The notes below the pieces were generated by a model that made no database searches, was not told where the DNA came from, and was given only the letters and a program-made list of their open reading frames with translations. DNA of 16,137 nt from CAWINH01 sp963837425 (GTDB taxonomy: Bacteria; Chloroflexota; Limnocylindria; QHBO01), in assembly GCA_963837425.1 (NCBI GenBank), contig CAWINH010000018.1, forward strand, positions 1-16,137, in the 5' to 3' direction. Within the stretch, counting starts at the first letter, position 1, and every line of letters begins with the position of its first letter. Shown piece by piece: positions 13,321 through 16,137 of the stretch. The position numbers and the translations under genes were made by a program.

Positions 13321-14304
13321 GTGTTCGAGCTGCGACGCGACCCCGTCACCGGCTGGTGGTCGGCCGTCGTCACCGACCGCAGCTTCGAGCACGCCTCGTT
13401 CGCGGTCCAGGCTTCGCCCGTCGAGGGCAGCCACTGCCGGCACTGCGACGACGACCCGGCCCCCGCAGACGGCGGAGACGACTCCGCCGTCCGACGCCTC
13501 ACCCTCCGCCACGACGCCTTCCACCGCATCGATTCGGGAAAGGAGCGTGCCGCCCAGCTCAGCCTCTCGGAGGTGGCGACCGCCAGCGGCTCATGGGAGA
13601 TCCTGGTCGGTCCGCGCGGACACCACGAGCGGCTAGCCGACGCGCCGCCTCGGCTCGCGAACAACCTGCTCCGCGGGCTGCGCGACACGATGCGTGAGCT
13701 GGCCTCCGCGCCCCGGTCCCCCGACGAGCCCCGCTACGTCCAGGCCGTCCAGAGCTACGGCCGCCAGGCCGGGTCTCGCAGCCAGCACCTGAACATCGAG
13801 CTCTACGCCATCCCCCAGATTCCGCACTGGATCGCGGAGGAGATCGGGGGCGGGGCGCGGTACCAGATCAAGCAGCGGGCCTGCGTGTGGTGCGGGCTCG
13901 CGGCGGCCGAGGAGGAGGCCGGCGAGCGGCTCGTGCTCGCCGAGGAGCGCTTCGTCGTCTTCGCACCGGCCGCCAGCCGATCGGCCTTCGAGCTGATGAT
14001 CGTCCCGCGTGCTCATGCCGCGGACTTCACCGAGCTCGACGACGACGCGCTGGCGGCCACGACCGCCACGCTGCAGCGCACGCTCCACGCGCTCGAGGCG
14101 CTTGGAGATCCTCCCTACAACCTGTTCCTGCACACCGCGCCGGCCGGTGAGCGCCTGGACCAGACGTTCCATTGGCACTGGGAGCTTCATCCGCGGCTGC
14201 GGGTGATTGCCGGGCTCGAGCGAGCCACCGCGCTGGCCGTCAACCCTGCAGCGCCCGAGTACGCGGCAGAGGTCCTGCGGACACATCTCAATCGGACGGT
14301 GTAA
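13321..14304 (+). CDS. GalT-like protein with altered active site (second of a tandem pair)
   Basis: This 327-residue protein aligns along its length with galactose-1-phosphate uridylyltransferase. It starts with FELRRDPVTGWWSAVVTDR, has a zinc-type CxxC (Cys39/Cys42) and a second CxxC (Cys188/Cys191). Its GalT-like ending FHWHWELHPRLRVIAGLE has His284/His286. The key position is changed: where GalT has H-P-H-x-Q, this protein reads H156-L-N-I-E160, so the uridylyl-accepting histidine is Asn158 and the glutamine is Glu. It is therefore probably not an ordinary uridylyltransferase on its own. The GTG start at 13321 has no Shine-Dalgarno. TACGAT (13309-13314) lies 6 bases before it, so a leaderless start is possible. 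Confidence 0.85.
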   Translation: MFELRRDPVTGWWSAVVTDRSFEHASFAVQASPVEGSHCRHCDDDPAPADGGDDSAVRRLTLRHDAFHRIDSGKERAAQLSLSEVATASGSWEILVGPRGHHERLADAPPRLANNLLRGLRDTMRELASAPRSPDEPRYVQAVQSYGRQAGSRSQHLNIELYAIPQIPHWIAEEIGGGARYQIKQRACVWCGLAAAEEEAGERLVLAEERFVVFAPAASRSAFELMIVPRAHAADFTELDDDALAATTATLQRTLHALEALGDPPYNLFLHTAPAGERLDQTFHWHWELHPRLRVIAGLERATALAVNPAAPEYAAEVLRTHLNRTV

Positions 14305-14320
14305 CACGGGGGGCGTGAGC

Positions 14321-14416
14321 ATGCGTCAGGGGAGTTGGACGGGGGCTTGGCCGCTGCGGAGGGCCGTGTGCTGGCAATCGGACTTGAGCGACCCTCGGCG
14401 GGTGGACCGCCGATGA
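14321..14416 (+). CDS. possible 31-residue upstream ORF coupled to the second sigma gene
   Basis: An ATG at 14321 follows a run of six G (14308-14313) by 7 bases. It opens a 31-codon frame (MRQGSWTGAWPLRRAVCWQS and so on, ending DPRRVDRR). The TGA stop at 14414-14416 overlaps the sigma factor ATG at 14413 as ATGA. This layout fits a leader peptide whose translation delivers ribosomes to the sigma start, which has a weak Shine-Dalgarno of its own. The peptide has no recognisable domain. It may be a chance frame in high-GC sequence. Confidence 0.3.
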   Translation: MRQGSWTGAWPLRRAVCWQSDLSDPRRVDRR

Positions 14417-14949
14417 GCGCCGAGCAGGCCGGGGCCGCGCGAGCCGAATTCGATCGGCTCTTCGAGGAATTCTCAGGCCCGATCTACAACTACGTCCTGC
14501 GCATGGTCGGAGACGCCGACCGAGCCGCCGATATCGCGCAGGACACGTTTATCAAGGCCTACCGACACCTGGACACCCTTACCGATGTCTCATCGACCCG
14601 ATCCTGGATCTACCGTATCGCGACGAACACCGCCATCGACGAGATGCGGCGCCGGCGCCGGATCACCCCGCTCGGCGACGATGACGACGAGCGCCAGCAA
14701 CGCGCCGACGACCGTCCCGGGCCCGAGGCCCAGGTGATGGCGGGCCTCCTCGACGAGCGCGTTGGGCGCTCCCTGATGCGGCTGCGACCGAACCATCGGC
14801 AGTGCCTCATCCTCTCGGACATCGAGGACATGAGCGCGCAGCAGATCGCCGAGGTTATGGACATGAGCTACGGCGCGGTTCGCACCCTCCTGTGCCGCGC
14901 GCGCGGTGAGATGCGACGCCATCTCGCGGCCGAGGGCCTGGTGCGATGA
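14413..14949 (+). CDS. ECF sigma-70 family RNA polymerase sigma factor (second)
   Basis: This 178-residue factor has region 2 at about residues 13-82 (FDRLFEEFSGPIYNYVLRMV, DRAADIAQDTFIKAYRHLD, SWIYRIATNTAIDEMRRRRR). An acidic linker (GDDDDERQQRADD) follows, and region 4 is at about 115-170 (LRPNHRQCLILSDIEDMSAQQIA, then SYGAVRTLLCRARGEMRRHL). I chose the ATG at 14413 because the family normally begins close to the AEFDRLFEEF helix. The frame is open upstream to a TTG at 14335. The stop overlaps the ATG of the zinc-finger anti-sigma gene, the standard layout for a co-regulated pair. It differs clearly from the ECF factor at 10000-10563, so the two pairs likely respond to different signals. 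Confidence 0.94.
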   Translation: MSAEQAGAARAEFDRLFEEFSGPIYNYVLRMVGDADRAADIAQDTFIKAYRHLDTLTDVSSTRSWIYRIATNTAIDEMRRRRRITPLGDDDDERQQRADDRPGPEAQVMAGLLDERVGRSLMRLRPNHRQCLILSDIEDMSAQQIAEVMDMSYGAVRTLLCRARGEMRRHLAAEGLVR

Positions 14950-16137
14950 GCCTTCGCGGTGACGGCACCCATCCCGACGAGCTTCTGAGCGCCTCGCTGA
15001 GCGGGGACCTGACCCCCGACGAGCGGCGGCTCCTCTCCGAGCACCTGTCGGGGTGCGCCGTCTGCCGGGAGACGCTCGACGCGTTCCGCGAGCAGCGCAT
15101 GCTGATGCACGGCCTGCGCAGCGTCGACGCTCCGCGCGACCTGGGGGCCAGGGTCAGCGCCGGGATCGATGCCGGGCGCTTCTCCCGCGCCCCATGGTGG
15201 CGGCGGCCCTCGCTTCTGCTGGGCATCGGCGGGTCGCTGGCGACGGTGGCCGCCGGCATCGGCGCGGTCGTGCTGCTCGGCAACCTGCGCCCGCCGCAGC
15301 AGGTGGCGGTCACCTCACCCTCGGCTCGGCCGTCGGCCGCGAGCGAAGCGCCGGCGTCCAGTGCCTCGCCGCTTGCCAGCCTGGCGGCGAGCGCGGCACC
15401 GACACCGGTCATCGCAGTGCAGCCCGGGGAGTGGGCGGTAATCGTCGCGCGCGGCGGAACCCCCGACCAGCCGCGGAGCTGGCAGTTCCGCGATCTGAGC
15501 AGCTCGCGATCGATCCAGGTCGAGGCCGCGAGCGGAGTGCCGATCAGCGCGGAGCTGTCCCCGAACGGTGAGCTGCTCGCCTACGTCACCAGCCTCGGCG
15601 AGACGGGGGCCCAGGAGGTGCGGGTCCTGGACCTGACCGATGGGACCACGACCCACCTCGGCTGCTCTGCCTCATGGCCCTTCACGGACCGATTGACCTG
15701 GTCAGCGGACGGCACGCTCCTGGCCTACACCCTGGCCGGTGTGGACCTCGGCGGCTCGGTCTCCGATTGCGCGGTCGCGAATGAGCCGACGGGCCAATCG
15801 GACGCCTGGGTCTTCAACGCGTTCACCGGAATCCACGCTCGCCTCACGGCCACCGGTGACGCATACGCGGCCGCCTTCCGGCCATACAACGACCTCGAAG
15901 GCGGCGCCCAGCTGATCGTGAGCCACGCCGCCGCCACTCCCTGGTCCGAGGAGCTGCGAGCGCCGCCCCCGCTCGACCCGGGTAGCGGATCGCGGGTCGA
16001 TGACGTCTTCATGCCGCGCCTCTCCCCCGACGGGGGGGCCGCCATCTTCTGGCGCGGGACGATGGACGGCGGCAGCGACGGCTGGTCATTCGTGTCCGGC
16101 GGCATGCCGTACCTGTCCGGCGTGCCGGCTGATGGCG
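14946..16137 (+). CDS. zinc-finger anti-sigma factor with exported propeller-like domain (partial)
   Basis: The frame starts at the ATG at 14946, overlapping the sigma stop as ATGA, and stays open to the window edge (397 codons seen, C-terminus missing). It starts MSLRGDGTHPDELLSASLSG and has the anti-sigma zinc motif His33-x3-Cys37-x2-Cys40. A membrane helix (SLLLGIGGSLATVAAGIGAVVLLG) follows near residues 89-112, then an Ala/Ser/Pro linker. The exported part has TolB/WD40-like repeats: AELSPNGELLAYVTS, LTWSADGTLLAYTL and RLSPDGGAAIFWRG. The zinc domain should hold the sigma factor at the membrane while the propeller senses an outside signal or partner. This architecture is known for anti-sigma proteins in several phyla; the ligand is unknown. 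Confidence 0.88.
   Translation, partial: MSLRGDGTHPDELLSASLSGDLTPDERRLLSEHLSGCAVCRETLDAFREQRMLMHGLRSVDAPRDLGARVSAGIDAGRFSRAPWWRRPSLLLGIGGSLATVAAGIGAVVLLGNLRPPQQVAVTSPSARPSAASEAPASSASPLASLAASAAPTPVIAVQPGEWAVIVARGGTPDQPRSWQFRDLSSSRSIQVEAASGVPISAELSPNGELLAYVTSLGETGAQEVRVLDLTDGTTTHLGCSASWPFTDRLTWSADGTLLAYTLAGVDLGGSVSDCAVANEPTGQSDAWVFNAFTGIHARLTATGDAYAAAFRPYNDLEGGAQLIVSHAAATPWSEELRAPPPLDPGSGSRVDDVFMPRLSPDGGAAIFWRGTMDGGSDGWSFVSGGMPYLSGVPADG

Overview
This is a GC-rich bacterial window with short intergenic gaps, several GTG starts and many stop/start overlaps (ATGA, GTGA, CTGA). Start signals are mixed: some genes have good Shine-Dalgarno sequences and others have none. Together with a tRNA that encodes its own CCA, ECF sigma modules, a DUF885 peptidase-like protein and Pro/Thr-rich surface proteins, this suggests a GC-rich Chloroflexota (Limnocylindria-like) or actinobacterial genome. 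I cannot fix the phylum from sequence alone. No transposase, integrase, phage gene or CRISPR array is visible.

Left part (1-4480). Bases 1-476 hold no convincing gene but contain two arrays of short, imperfect, GC-rich tandem repeats. A minus-strand pair follows: a DUF885 metallopeptidase-like gene and then a ferredoxin/rubredoxin-reductase-type FAD/NAD(P) oxidoreductase. Divergent from it is a plus-strand signalling pair: a stand-alone cyclic-nucleotide-binding domain and, one base later, a PAS plus class III adenylate cyclase gene that carries a frameshift near 3573-3590. A tRNA-Gly(CCC) with an extended -10 promoter follows.

Middle part (4547-9371). A minus-strand pair with a 4-base overlap encodes a polytopic membrane protein with two ExxE motifs and a 70-residue membrane partner. 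A divergent secreted SIMPL-domain gene follows, behind a good ECF-type promoter candidate. It converges on a membrane-anchored GGDEF-EAL protein whose GGDEF motif and I-site are intact. Next is a surface protein with 13 tandem TPK(P/A) units and a C-terminal membrane anchor.

Right part (9404-16137). A minus-strand cluster carries OsmC, a secreted low-complexity acidic protein, an ECF sigma factor and its membrane anti-sigma-like partner. An 11-bp inverted repeat and an ECF-like promoter lie in front of the secreted-protein gene. On the plus strand come a GNAT acetyltransferase, two consecutive GalT/HIT-superfamily genes whose active-site motifs look complementary, a possible 31-residue upstream ORF, a second ECF sigma factor, and a zinc-finger anti-sigma gene with a beta-propeller-like exported part that runs off the window.

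The dominant theme is signal transduction: cAMP, c-di-GMP and two sigma/anti-sigma switches, mixed with envelope proteins. The most unusual item is the tandem GalT-like pair. The most testable regulatory items are the two ECF-type promoter candidates and the inverted repeat at 11020-11083.
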